Below, piece after piece: positions 1-11,689 of a DNA stretch of 64,000 bases (position 1 is the stretch's first letter; each line of letters starts with the position of its first letter). Source of the stretch: Harmonia axyridis (taxonomy: Eukaryota > Arthropoda > Insecta > Coleoptera > Coccinellidae); NCBI RefSeq assembly GCF_914767665.1, contig NC_059506.1:19879825-19943824 (forward strand), read 5' to 3'. The notes beneath the pieces were generated by a model. That model was not told the origin of the DNA and did no database searches. It saw nothing but the letters and a program-made list of their open reading frames with translations. A program made the position numbers and the translations under genes.

Positions 1-211
1 TATTTCATGTTTTGAAACTTTTTGTGACAGAAATTCATAGTAAAAAATAATGTGTTTATATAAGTATATTGCGATTATTTTGAATATTTTGCATAAGTGG
101 TTTTTTGACGTGATATCTTTACATGCTTTTTTACTGACGTTGATTTTTGCAGTTTTATTCATGATAATCCTGAAAATTAGATATTTGAATCTGTCCTCTT
201 CCGACAATCCT

Positions 212-2245
212 GATATTATTTGTAGTCGTATTCATATTCAAATTAGATATTTCTATGAATTTAGAATAATAATCCAACACTAATAGATAATTTCTTTTAT
301 TGAAGTAGAATAAATCGATTCCAACTTTAATCCACGGCTCATTAGGAATATCATGATTAATTAGAGGTTCTTTTACATTTTGTTTTCTATATAGGTTACA
401 AGTTTCACAAGAATCACTCAATTTATCTATTTGTAATGATAAACTTGGCCAAATTACTAGTTCTCTAGCTCTGTTTTAAATTTTTTTTTTACCCATATGT
501 CCTATATGTAATTGTTTTAATGTATCTTGTCTTAATTCTTCCGGTATTAAAATTTTGTCACCTTTGCATATTAAACCTTCCATAAAAGTTAATTCATCTC
601 TATAGGACCAATAAACTTTCATGTCATTTTCTAAATTCTTTTTGTTATTAGGAAAACCATTTTTTATTAATATTACTAAATTTTGCAAATGACTGTCAGT
701 TTCGATTATTTGTTTGATCTTTTCTATTTTTAAATCTGATACAGGTAAATTCTTTATTATTGAGCAAATATGCAAATCAATATCTTTTGCAAATTCATAT
801 TCTTCATCAATATAGGTTCTTGATAAAGCATCAGCAATTTTCAATTTCTTCCCCGGTTTATATACTAATTTAAATTGGTAAGGTTGAAGTTTTAAAAGCA
901 TTCTTTGCAATCGAGGAGGTGTTTTAACAAGAGGTTTTGAGAAAATTGATATTAATAGTCGATGATCAGTTTCAATAGTGATATCTCCATTTGCAAATAA
1001 ATATTGATGAAATTTTTCACAACTGAATACTACTGGAAGCATTTCTTTTTCTATTTGCGCATAAGATTTTTGAGATTCTGTCAAGGACCTTGATGCATAG
1101 CCAATTATTTTATTTTTCTGTTTGATACAAGTACCAAGACCTTTTGAAGATATTACATCATCACATGATATTATTATGTCTTCATTCGGTTGAAAATATC
1201 CTAATATAGGTTCTTTTGAAATAATATTTTTTAACGATTCGAATGAATTTTGTTGTTCATGATTCCATTGAAATTCAATATTTGATTTTAATAAATTTTT
1301 TAGCGGTTCTGTTATACTAGATGCATTTGGAATAAATCTTTGTAAATATGTAATCATTCCTAAAAAGATTTCTACGTCTTTTTTATTCGGAGGAGTTTTA
1401 TAAAATTCAATAGCTTTAATTTTTTCTTCATCTGGTTTTATTCCACTAGAAGTTAATATATGACCCATGTATTTGATTTCGGTAATGCCAAATTTACATT
1501 TGTTTTTGTTCAGTTTAATATTATTTTTTATACAAATAGCCAATGCAATTTTTAAAATTTTGTCATGTTCCTCAATGCTTCTTGCAAATATTAAAATATC
1601 ATCTACATAAATTTTGATACCTTTAGCCAAAGAAAATAAATCACTTATACGTTTGAAAAATATTTCCGATGAATTACGCAAACCATATGGCAATCTTTTG
1701 AAACAGTATCTTCCGAAGGGAGTATTGAAAGTTGTAAGTTTCTTACTTTGATCATCCAATTTAACATGCCAAAAACCGTTACTACAATCTAGAGTGCTGA
1801 AATACTTAGCTCCTGATAACTCGTACGTTAATTCTTCTAATGATGGCACATGGAAATAGAAAGAAGAAAGAAGAAAGAAAGAAAGAAAGAAAGTTTATTC
1901 AGAAGTAGAAATGTTCTCGTTTTATGGCTTTATTCAAGTCCTTGTAGTCAATGCAGATTCTTATATCATTATTGGGCTTACGAACGATTACCATTGAGCT
2001 GACCCAATCGGTTGGCTCCGATAATTTCTCTATAATATTTTCGTCTTCTAAGTCTTGAAGTTTTTGTTTCAGTTTTTCGTGAAGATTGAATGGAATTTTT
2101 CGCGGTGGTTGAATTATTGGAGTTATATTTGTATCAACTTCTATGTGTTACTCATCTTTCAAACATCCGATACCTGTGAACAGATCATTATAATTGGAAA
2201 AAAATTTAGCATAAGTTTCATTTTTATTGCAGTCCTTCACTTTAT
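212..2245 (-). pseudogene. Ty3/gypsy pol remnant, unit 1 (RT-RNase H-integrase)
   Basis: Read on the minus strand, the order is a short pre-RT stretch, RT with the YVDD active site, RNase H with the KIADALSR segment, then the integrase zinc finger (HIGHMG and CETC) and the start of the integrase core. The remnant stops just after the YYSKFIEI segment. An in-frame TAA lies before the RT (plus 2148-2150). Another stop follows the 10-A run at the RNase H/integrase joint. In this copy the RT is also split by the 55 bp insertion at 1858-1912. There is no gag, and the integrase core is cut. It lies antisense in intron 1 of Usp10 and is not a working element. Confidence 0.93.
1858..1912 (-). mobile_element. 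55-bp retroelement 3' end insertion, unit 1
   Basis: The uninterrupted copies read GGAAATGTTCTCG; here 55 bp are inserted after GGAAAT. The insert ends in a second GAAAT, so GAAAT is a likely 5-bp target duplication (1853-1857 and 1908-1912). Read on the minus strand it has GAATAAAC followed by a CTTT-rich tail, which is the look of a severely 5'-truncated non-LTR or SINE 3' end. It interrupts the gypsy RT. Confidence 0.7.
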
Positions 2246-2361
2246 GGCCTTTTTTTATAGGGGATGAAATCGTTTATTTCAGTTTACAGCGCGTACGCTT
2301 AAACTCGCCTGACGGATGGAGTTTAATTATCTTTTACAACTTGTTTCGGGTAGCGCGCTCC

Positions 2362-2635
2362 TGTTAGGTCGCGCCGTCGCGCCACCCCATTAATTGATTT
2401 GGTGTGTATTCTTTTTAATTTGAAGTTTCTGGGAGATCATCCGTTATGTTAATTGGGATGCACTCCGTTAATTTTTATTGTCCTCGTTCCGGGACTCTAC
2501 CGTTTCCTCTAATTTAAATTCAAATTTTTTAATCTAAGTTGCTGCTGGAGTTTTAGATAAGACTTTCGCGATGATGTGGCTCGTTATTCTATGATGGATG
2601 CAGAATTTTTGCAGACGTTTGGAAGGTGCATTACA
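2362..2635 (+). mobile_element. Possible solo LTR with primer-binding site, unit 1
   Basis: A roughly 274 bp block, less AT-rich than its surroundings, starts TGTTAGGTCGCG and ends GCATTACA. It is followed by GTGGTGACGCCAGC, which resembles a tRNA primer site next to an insect gypsy 5' LTR. It lies on the plus strand, opposite to the adjacent pol remnant, so it is probably from another insertion or an inversion. No second LTR or gag was found. Confidence 0.35.
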
Positions 2636-3308
2636 GTGGTGACGCCAGCTTTTAAGAATAGTTAACAAATTCATCTTTTATTTTTTTGTCCATGCAATAT
2701 TTCAGGGGGGGGGCAGCAAAAATTTAGAGACGGATCCTACCCTGGTTATTGGTTTCTCAAAAATGTCACCCGTATCAAAAAAAATATTTTTTTCAACTCA
2801 ATTTTTGTAATTTTGTAAAATTATTATTAGTTTTCCATAAACAATAGGCCATCGCGGTGAATCACCCTGTACATCATTATCATTTAGCCTTCTGCTTCCA
2901 CTGAGGGATATAAATGTTGCCTTACAATAACGAAGAAATAAAATTCAATTCGGCAACGTAGCTGCTAATTTGACATAGAAAATTGGATGTCATTCAAGGA
3001 TCTCAAGGTCATGCACCTGTTCTACCCTAGTTTGTCTTATCTTCAGACAGAACATTTTCGAATTCATCTCAAACATTTTCGTGCATTTTCATCTCAAACA
3101 TCATCGTTGATATCGTTCCTTGATAGCATATTATAGGTCGAGAATAAAGAATAATCAAATTATAACACCGTAGAATAAGATAGTTTAATTTTGGATGTAA
3201 CAGCAAAAGCGTTTGTATAGACTAATTCAAGTGACTTTGGATATACTATATACAGAAATATTATAATTTCCAAAATGATTTCCACTATTATATTGTAATT
3301 TTTTTCAG
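2636..3308. other. Distal intron 1 of Usp10, unit 1
   Basis: No gene is seen. It holds the primer-like motif, a G9 run near 2705, and at about 2850-2873 a GGTGAATCACC palindrome next to CCCTGTACA. The latter resembles the ACAGGGTG-type ends of insect MITEs. It ends in the exon 2 acceptor tract at 3297-3308. Confidence 0.5.
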
Positions 3309-5293
3309 AATCTACATTTCTTAGAATTAACTGCGTTAGAAGAAGAAGAGGCCCGTAGAATAAATACCATATTATTTACCAATTCTAGTGAATTCAAATT
3401 ACCATGGAGAGTTAAACAAAAATTTTCTTCGAGTGAGTATAGAGATCTTAATATAATTATTTATGGTCAATATGAATATGTAATATAATAATGAATCAAC
3501 TAATATCAACTTTTTCAGAAAATCAGTGTAGAAAATCTGTGATCAATTACAATGGATTATCAATTACAAAACCTATTATCCAAAATGAGATGACAGGAAA
3601 ACATCCGAAACCTTCAACTCCCCCTAGTTCAGCTGTAAAAACAATTGAAATTATTGCAAGAGATAATACACAGATAATTAAAAATGATTCAAATGGGACA
3701 ATTGAAAAAATTGAAAGTAGCATCTCGAATAAAAATGAATCTAAAATTGAGGAGTCCACAGTGAATGTATATAAAAAATCATGGGCTAGTCTATTCGATA
3801 AAGATGTTAAAACAATATCGAATGGAAAAATACACAATAAAATTAATGATTCACATGTAACATCTTTAAAACATACAAAAGTAGTCGAAAAAATAGATTC
3901 AGCCACTTATATGTTAGGAGGTGAGTTCAAAACCATATCTTTATTTTTATATTTATCTTACTTTCAACTAACAATTTGCTTACATCTACAGTAGATAATT
4001 ATTTTACTTAGTTGAACCCATTTTACTTGATGAAAAGTGGAATGCTTTGGTTGTTTCTATCATGGTTAGTAATATTCTTTAATTTTCAGAATTTCTCAAG
4101 AACTATAAAATTGATGAGACCCAAACCAGTTTTAAACCCAGGGGTTTACGAAACAGAAGTAACTTTTGTTATATAAACTCAATATTACAAGCCTTACTTG
4201 CTTGCCCACCACTTTGTAATCTCCTCAAACGGCTAACAGAGAACTTCACTCACAATTATGCACTGAAATCAATAACAATGAGTGAAAATATGTAAGTATA
4301 AATTAATATAATTTGCAACTTTGATTGAATAACAATTTTATATATGTATTTTAATTATTCAACTATTCCAGGTGTAAATTTATGAATAACTTCGATAATC
4401 TGCCCAATGTAAGACGCAAGTCACGTTCAAAAAAGAAGAACAAGAAGCAAACTTTCGTCAATATAGATAATGGCAATTCGTTTGAGGCCTCATCGTTTTA
4501 TACGATGCTAAACGGAACACGTAGCGATTCTTTCCTTGTTGAAGGCCGACAAGAGGATGCCGAAGAGTTCTTGAGCCTTCTGTTAAATGGGCTCAATGAT
4601 GAAATGATGGAAATAATGAAATTGATTAGCCATGACGAAAATATTCAAGCAGCTAAAGAAGAAGTGAAAATAGAAGGGAATGTAACAAGAGAAATACAAA
4701 TGGACAAGACACCGATTAGTGATATATTCGGAGGACTTCTCTGTTCAAGAATCCATAAAACCGGAGATGAAACTTCAGAAAATATTGAACCATTCCTAAC
4801 ATTGCCATTAAATATTAAGAAAGCAAATAACATAGCTGAAGTATTAGAAGGCCTTACAAACAAGAACAAACTAGAGGGTCTGACATCATCGAAAACGAAA
4901 GAACCGGTTGAAGCATGGCAGCAAGTGATGATAGAGAAGTTGCCTGTAGTTTTAGTATTACATTTGAAATGCTTCGAATACAGAATGAATGGCTGCACTA
5001 AAATAATGAAGACTATAGAATTTCCCATCAATCTGCAGATTGATTCTGAAATATTATCTGGAAGGACGAATACTTCAGCGGAGAGACAATATAAATTAAT
5101 ATCTGTAGTATACCATGTAGGAAAGGAGGCCAGCTATGGGCATTATATAGCAGATACTTTCCATTCGGGGTATAATACATGGTTGAGGTTTGATGACTCT
5201 AAAATAAACAGAGTTACGGAAGAAGATGTTCTTAAACGTCAAGGAGATAGAGTTCCTTATTTATTATTTTATCGAAGGAGTGATACGGTGTGA
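3309..5293 (+). CDS. Usp10: Usp10 deubiquitinase, gene copy 1 (exons 2-5)
   Basis: Exons are 3309-3432, 3519-3920, 4090-4291 and 4372-5293; exon 1 lies upstream of the window. All junctions are GT-AG and phases agree (phases 1, 1 and 2 at the three visible introns). The product is a cysteine-protease ubiquitin hydrolase of the USP10 type. In the 562-aa model the nucleophile Cys215 sits in NFCYINSILQAL in exon 4. His513 is in YGHYIAD and Asp530/531 in WLRFDD, both in exon 5. Residues 142-147 are SWASLF, a motif also in the N-terminal half of vertebrate USP10. A basic stretch lies at about 270-283. Known USP10 roles include rescue of ubiquitinated 40S subunits, stress-granule factor binding and receptor trafficking; the role here is inferred. 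Private residues are Val413 and Asn419. Like copy 2 it has H16, Y185, T238 and Y245. The model is shorter than human USP10 (about 798 aa), mainly N-terminally. Confidence 0.92.
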
Positions 5294-5436
5294 AGTGTAA
5301 AAATTCATTGATATAGTTGTTAATTTGTACAGATTAGATTTAAGGATGCTGAACATTGTAATATTTTTCTGTTGTTTCATGAGTAATGCCATGTATTGTA
5401 TTTCGGGAGAATATGATAAATTGACTATACAATGTT

Positions 5437-5437
<1 letters not shown>

Positions 5438-5469
<32 letters not shown>

Positions 5470-5495
5470 AAAAATAAATATTATATTTTAATAAA
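5438..5495 (+). terminator. TA microsatellite and poly(A) signals, gene 1
   Basis: A 25-nt TA run (5438-5462) is followed by two AATAAA signals at 5473-5478 and 5490-5495, 180-200 nt after the stop. This is the likely 3' end of the Usp10 transcript. Confidence 0.65.
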
Positions 5496-6158
5496 CGGAC
5501 TTTGTATAAATGTAAAATTTTTTTTGTTTTTTTTGAAGAAATTTCTTTTCCTAAAACTTAAATTAAATTCAATTTTTGCAAGAACTACGATCTCAGAAGG
5601 AAAAAAAGATCGTCTTCGTGAAAATTCCAATAAACCATAAACAGTATTAGCTCAGGACTTTGGACTCTCATCTTTATTCCTTTTTCTTTGCTCTTGAAAT
5701 CAGGTGAATTTCGCTCAATGTAATAAAAAAAAGTTGACCAAATTTTATAATTTTCCCCTGTGTTCAGCGGTGCTATGTTCTCCTACTTCTGTAACCTAGA
5801 TAAATGAGGATATTTTGGAAGATCGTACCTCATGCACTCGAATCATGTAATTTTTTTTTGTTTCACAAACTCCTTAAAGGGGGGAGGTGGAAAAAAGCAC
5901 TGCTTGATAATCGAAATTTTTTTTGTTTTGTTAAGAATTTAGTGTAAAATGGTTGAAAATCTATCAGCAACCTTTATTGCCTTAAGAACTTTATGGTGTT
6001 AGTTGTAACATAATACATTTTTAATATGTTTCAAAACTTATAAGCTGTATTCTTCTATAAATTATTCATGAAGGCATAAACATTCAATTAGGATCAATGC
6101 AGAAATTGAATGGATGTTTTTCTTGATTTGGCTGTTGCAAAATTTTTTATATAATCAA
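5496..6158. other. 3' flank of gene 1, no gene seen
   Basis: AT-rich DNA between the Usp10 poly(A) signals and the 3' end of the hAT remnant. It has T-rich runs and a G-rich stretch near 5878-5888. The part nearest the hAT remnant may be that element's 3' UTR, since AATAAAGG is present on the minus strand near 5975. Confidence 0.4.
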
Positions 6159-7380
6159 TCAATCAATTTTATCGAGTATCTCTTGCTCTATATCTAAGAT
6201 TGCCAATCCAGAAAATCTGTCTCATGACATGGTAGACTTCAAAAAGTTTTCAATTATTTTTAATTCAGTGAATGATCTCTTACCAGAAGCAACAGACACA
6301 GGTAAAGTGAGAAGGATTCTTGAGGCAATACTAAGATTCGGTAGAGAAGAAGTAAGATTATTTTCGAAAATATATTGTAGAATTTCAAGAGGATTTTCGC
6401 TTCCGATAATGAAAACAATCTTAGGGCTTTTATCTCGTTGAATAAATCATTTTCTTTCACGTCAGCCTCTTTTTTTCCTAATCAGTTAGCTTTTGTTGAA
6501 GAGCATGACAGCATTTTAATAGATATTCATCATTTAATTTAAGAATATCTTAAATAATTTTGATCAATTATTTTCAGAAAGAAATTTATTTTAAAAGCGA
6601 TTTTTTAATCTTGAGGTGCCTCATCCGTCTGTTCATAATCGAAAAATTTTGGTTTATACTTTCGTCTTACAGAATATAATAGAGAAAAACCTTGATCTAT
6701 CTCAAGAGCAGCCGCTAGTTTTCCAGATTCCGCAAGTTTTTACTCGAGAACATTATCATCCCTATAATTTTTGAAATGATCAACTAAATTCTTCAAATAG
6801 TTTTGGCACACTTTAATGTCAATCGCTACACTTTGCATCATTTTGCTTACATTATTAATCTGGAATGAAACATCATAAGAAATTATTATACTTCAAATAA
6901 ATTCAAGAGAATGAATATTTAATAAAAGAGAAATGTCTATTTCTAGTTTCCATGTTAAAAGTATAATTTTCTGCAATTTCTAAAAGGCTATTACATATTT
7001 GAATAAAATAAAACTTTAGCATCAATTCTACTTGACCATCTAGTATCACTTAGGGGTTTTAGATGTAACTGAGGATCATGCTTTTTTATAACATTCCAAT
7101 CTCCTTGTGGATGAAGAGAAATATATATAAAGTTCTTGTACAATATCAAAAGAGTTTGATTGTCTCAGTCTTTACTTGTCGGAAATTCATCTTGATGATT
7201 AAAAAGAAAAATAACTTATTTCCGCTTTATAAAGCGGAAATAAGTTATTTTACTTTTAAATCATCAATATCAAAAGAGTCCACTGTTTCATTTGAAACCT
7301 TAGCAGCATCATTTTCAGTTAAATTTATGCTGTGTGCAGCACATGGCGCAAAAAATGCCCTTTTGATGACAAACCTCCAA
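6159..7380 (-). pseudogene. hAT transposase remnant (ZMYM1-like), unit 1
   Basis: Joining minus-strand frames gives stretches typical of ZMYM1/TTF-type hAT transposases. In order they are AFFAPCAAHSINL, LKPLSDTRWSSRIDA, VRRKYKPKFFDYEQTDEAP, then the C-terminal dimerization region with LPNLSIASRILLTLPVSVAS. The frame is broken by several stops and shifts, including an internal TGA after STMS, and there is no N-terminal zinc finger. A palindromic insertion lies at about 7155-7264. The frame ends at a TGA on plus 6159-6161. No active transposase can be made. This copy alone has a different sequence at about 6524-6556 (ATTCATC and ATCTTAAAT). Confidence 0.8.
7194..7265. repeat. Palindromic insertion inside the hAT remnant, unit 1
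   Basis: A perfect 44-bp palindrome (7208-7251, centred CTTTA|TAAAG) extends to 72 bp with few mismatches. The inserted segment 7155-7264 lies between two exact copies of CAATATCAAAAGAG (7141-7154 and 7265-7278). Removing the segment and one repeat copy rejoins the hAT frame at SFDI-VQELY. It therefore looks like a foldback insertion with a 14-bp duplication. Confidence 0.85.
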
Positions 7381-7439
7381 TAAAATCGGAAATTACACCA
7401 AGCCTGTAAAATATATAAAAACCATACTTAATAAAACAT

Positions 7440-10400
7440 CACAATGTAACTAACAACAAACAAGTATTACATACTTACATATTATTCTGGAACACATTTA
7501 ATCCTCATTAGCTAGTAGCTACTTGGATAATGGAGGAAATTATTTGAACTCGAATTATTCAGTACCTGCTTACAAAACTGTAGTAATTATTCGAGCATAA
7601 AATTCTTAGAAAACTGAAAGATAAAGATTGTTATCTCACTTTTAGACAGGAAAGTGAGTTGGACATTACAACTTGAATGTTTTTCTGAAGAAAATATCAT
7701 ATTGTCGAAAGTTCGCATTGCTCAAAAGAAAAAAAAATTGAAATTTCTGAAATTTTTTTTCCGTAATTATTAAAAATTGAAATTTTTCGAAATACTTCAC
7801 CTCACTCTCAACAGATTCAAACATCGGAAAAAATGGAATTTTTCAATAAAAAATATTGTAAACCTAAATTTTCAAGAAAAACCTATAAAATTCAAAATAT
7901 AAGATTTTCCTATGTAAAAAAAAATCCTAACTACAGATTTCAAGACAACGGTAAGTATTTATAAATTATCAAAGGTAATTCCACGAGTGCTTCAAATTTT
8001 ATCGATAATCTTTTCTTTTCCACGAAAACGTGTTTATTTGGCAAAAACATGAAAATAAACCGATTGATAAAATTACGGCGATTCGTGTGCATAGTAGGTA
8101 TTTTGGTTGCAATTCATACTTCATAAAATGTTTTTGTTGTTATTAATGAAAAAGTACCAAGTATGTGCTATCGTTGTATTCCAAATAGAATAACACGCAA
8201 TTTTCACTGACAATATACAGGGGGTGCCATTTGAAAAGAAAAATTAAGGGTAGCTACCACAGGGCTGTCAAATGTAAGAACATTTTTTCACATCATTGGG
8301 AAAGTACTTTGATGTTATCCAAGCAAATTTTCTATTTTTTTATTATCTTGTCAAATAAGCTGGATATTGCCTGTATACGATAACTAGGGACACCTGGTAG
8401 ATATGTCAGGAAATTACTGCACATCATATTTAAAAAGTACTGATTTTGATAATTTCTTTTTCTAAATCTTGAATTCATATTAAGGATTTTTTCGTTGGCT
8501 GTTTCTAAATCTATTTCATATAATTTTGTTAATTTAAACGAAAATCCATTAGAGTACTTTCCATTGGCAACTTTCTCTGAATTGGTGGTATTTTGTTTTG
8601 TGGAGGGGATGGAGGGATAGCAGCTCTAGTCCCGCTAGTCAAAGTAGGAATGATTCAGGTAAACATTAAATCCTCATTAACTACTTGAATAGATAACGGA
8701 AAACATTATTCACACCCTGTTACTCTCATTGAATTATGAAAGAACTAAATGATAAAGACTATTGTATTGCTTTCTAGCGAGGTCATTATAATTTTAATGT
8801 TTCTTCACAAATTTGTAGAAAATTTCACATTCTCGAAAATTTGACTTTCCTTATCAGAAAACAAGAAGTTTAATGAAAATATCTGAAAAATTGTTGCAGG
8901 AATTACTGAAATTGAAATTTTTCGATATACTTTACCTAACTTGTGCAGATTCAACTACGGAAAAATTGAAGATAGAAATTCATAGTAAAAAATATTGGTT
9001 ACCTATATATTAAAGATGTATGTAGTTATAAAATTCGAAACATAAGATTTCTTATGAAAATGAATTCTGAACGCTGAAAATACAAGATGATTTCTAACTA
9101 CTTATTTTAAAAAACGGTATTTATAAATTATACCACGAGTGCTTCAAAAAAAAAATGAAATATGAAAACACACCCATTGATAAAATCACGGTGACTGGTG
9201 ATTTCATCTAAATTTCATCAAACAAAAAATTTAATGAATAATCTCAAAATTAGTTTCAAGAAATATTATAAAATTAAAATTTTTCGAAATACTTTATCTT
9301 ACTTTCATTGGATTCAATCTTCGGAACAATTAAAAATAAAAATTTATAGTTAAAAATATTGTATAATTTGTGTACCTATGTAATATATATTCATATACCA
9401 AAATGATGTTATCAAAGCAAATTTTCCTTTTTTTTATTGTCTTGCCAAATAAGCTAGATATTGCCTGTATACGATAACTAGGGACACCCGGTAGATATGT
9501 TAGGCAATTACTTACATCATATTAAAAAAGTACCGATTTTGCAACATATTTTGAATCGAGAATTTTTGATAATTTCTTTTTCTAAATCTTGAATTCATAT
9601 TCAGGATTTTTTCGTTGGCTGTTCCTAAATCTATTTCATATAATTTTGTTAATATAAACGAAAATTCATTAGAGACGTAAAGTTCTTTCCATTGGCAACT
9701 TTCTCTTAATGGATGGTATTTTGTTTTGTGGAGGGGATGGAGGTTGTCAGCCCTAGTCCCGCAAGTCAAAGTAGGAAGATTCAGGTAAAGATTAAATCCT
9801 CATCAACTACTTGAATAGATAACGGAAAACATTATTTACACCCTGTAACTCTCATTGAATTATGAAAGAACTAAATGATAAAGACTATTGTATTGCTTTC
9901 TAGCGAGGTCATTATAATTTTAATGTTTCTCCACAAATTTCTAGAAAATTTTCCATTCCTTATCAGAAAACAAGAATTTTAATAAATATATCTGAAAATT
10001 TGTTGCAGGAATTACTGAAAATGAAAGTTTTCGATATACTTTACCTAACTTGTGGAAATTCAACTACGGAAAAATTGAAGATAGAAATTCATAGTAAAAA
10101 ATATTGGTTACCTATATATTTAAGATGTATGTAGCTATAAAATTCGAAACATAAGATTTTCTTATGAAAATGAATTATGAACACTGAAAATACAAGATTA
10201 TTCCTAACTACTTCTTTTTAAAAACGGTATTTATAAATTATACCACGAGTGCTTCAAAAAAAAAATAAAATATGAAAACACACCAATTGATAAAATCACG
10301 GTGACTCGTGATTTCATTCAAATTTCATCAAACAAAAAATTTAATGAATAATCTTAAAATCAGTTTCAAGAAATATTATAAAATTAAAATTTTTCGAAAT

Positions 10401-11039
10401 ACTTTACCATACTTTCAGTGGATTCAAATTTGTATAATTTGTGTACCTATATAATATATATTTATATACTAATATATTCTGTATATATATAAAATTCAAA
10501 ATATAAGATTTCTTCATGAGAATGAATACTGAATACTAAATTTCAAACTTCGGACATTTGTTCGTGAGAATTTTTTCTTAAAAAGACCTAACGAATCAAC
10601 ATCTAAAATTTCGTGGTAGCTAGAAATATTTCATTTTGTATATTTATTCTATGGGATTCATTAACCGATCCTAGGAAAGTTCATTATTTTTCATTATTTT
10701 TCGAAGGTTTTTTTTCATTGTCAAATATCATCTTTTAAAGAATTGAATAAATTTTGAATTTACTCCAATAAAAATTTTAATTGCAATAAAAATCTTGAAC
10801 TGAAAAGAAATATACATATATTTGTTTTAGGAATTATAAAAAAATATTTTTTTTCAAATTATTTCAGCACATTATTTAATGATATAATTTTTATTTTATA
10901 ATTTAGAAAGTTACCATATACATATAATTCTTGTGTTATCTTTCTATATTGAAACTAACTAAAGATTCAAAATAAGTTCATACGCAAATTGATATAAATA
11001 TACACTGATCACCTTTTAAACTACAATTAAAATTTCAAA
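7440..11039. repeat. Nested AT-rich repeat block, unit 1
   Basis: Three diverged tandem copies of a roughly 1.1 kb subunit lie at about 7490-8329 (S0, most diverged), 8330-9409 (S1) and 9410-10500 (S2). The anchor TTGCCTGTATACGATAAC recurs 1,094 bp apart in S1 and S2. Within them a shorter module of about 110 bp (AAATTTTTCGAAATACTTT... then TTCATAGTAAAAAATA) recurs at about 7765, 8895, 9265, 10005 and 10370, and again in A' and A. On the minus strand S2 has an open 85-codon frame (9512-9769), and S1 has a related broken one ending in LTYLPGVPSYRIQAISSLF. I do not recognise the protein. An ACAGGGGGTGCCATTTGAAA motif at about 8217 resembles insect transposon ends. About 10500-11039 is AT-rich with nothing recognised. 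Confidence 0.8.
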
Positions 11040-11351
11040 AACTGAAATCAATGGAAAATTATTGAAGAATTCGTTCAAGGAATTATTAAAAAATGAAGAT
11101 GATCCAAAATACTATTCCGCCCATTTAGCTATGTCATGTTTTGAAACTTTTTGGGACCGAAATTCATAGTAAAAAATAATGTGTACATATAAGTATATTG
11201 CGATTGTTTTGAATATTTTCCATAAGCTGTTTTTTGACGTGATATATGTACATAGTTCTTTACATGCTTTTTAACTGACATTGATTCTTGCAGTTTTATT
11301 CATTATAATTCTGAAATTTAGATATTTGAATCTGTCCTCATACGACAATCC
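11040..11351. repeat. Direct repeat A', upstream of gene 2 promoter
   Basis: About 310 bp that match, with moderate divergence, repeat A at 11952-12253 on the other side of the promoter-exon 1 segment. Similarity runs from CTGAAATCAATGG to the TGTCCTC...CGACAATCC stretch and ends abruptly there. Confidence 0.8.
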
Positions 11352-11519
11352 TCATTCAATAATTCTATTGTTTAATTTTTGAAATAGTATGTTTTTACTA
11401 TCATCTGTAGGTGATTTTGATATGAGATCTAATGCTGAAAACAAATTTTTTAACACAATTTTGTTCTTTATGATCCATGGTACATTTATATGAAACAACC
11501 TACGTACAGCTTCATACTT
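11352..11519 (-). other. Possible antisense terminal exon, upstream of gene 2
   Basis: On the minus strand a 55-codon frame runs from a possible acceptor (TTTTCACAG|AAG) to a TGA, with the segment RRLFHINVPWIIKNKIVL. It starts exactly where A' homology ends and lies about 230 bp upstream of the Usp10 TATA box. It could be the last exon of a neighbouring gene, partly copied into the unit. I do not recognise the protein, and the pyrimidine tract is weak. Confidence 0.25.
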
Positions 11520-11689
11520 CTGTGAAAATTCTATATTTTTTTCGTTTTTCTACTGTGTCTTTTTTCAAATGGAAATGATAAATAAATATTCTATTATTAT
11601 AACTTTTTTATCATATCATTGAAATAATAATAACTAAAATATAAACATAAGTATAAAAAAGAAGAAGAATATGAAATATCAAAACAAGA

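Noticed and set aside
3547..3906. Open minus-strand frame of 119 codons
   Set aside because: Antisense shadow of Usp10 exon 3.
3921..3994. Extension of exon 3 frame for 24 more codons
   Set aside because: It reads through a GGTGAGTT donor into intron 3. Exon 4 continues USP10 homology in the spliced frame.
4645..5031. Open minus-strand frame of 128 codons, repeated in every unit
   Set aside because: It is the antisense shadow of Usp10 exon 5, and its length varies with single changes in that exon.
7078..7383. Plus-strand 101-codon frame through the palindrome
   Set aside because: The minus strand carries recognisable hAT transposase segments; the plus frame is incidental.
7440..11039. CRISPR-like or bacterial mobile island reading of the regular repeats
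   Set aside because: Repeats are long, diverged and AT-rich without uniform spacers, and the genes have introns, so the DNA is eukaryotic.
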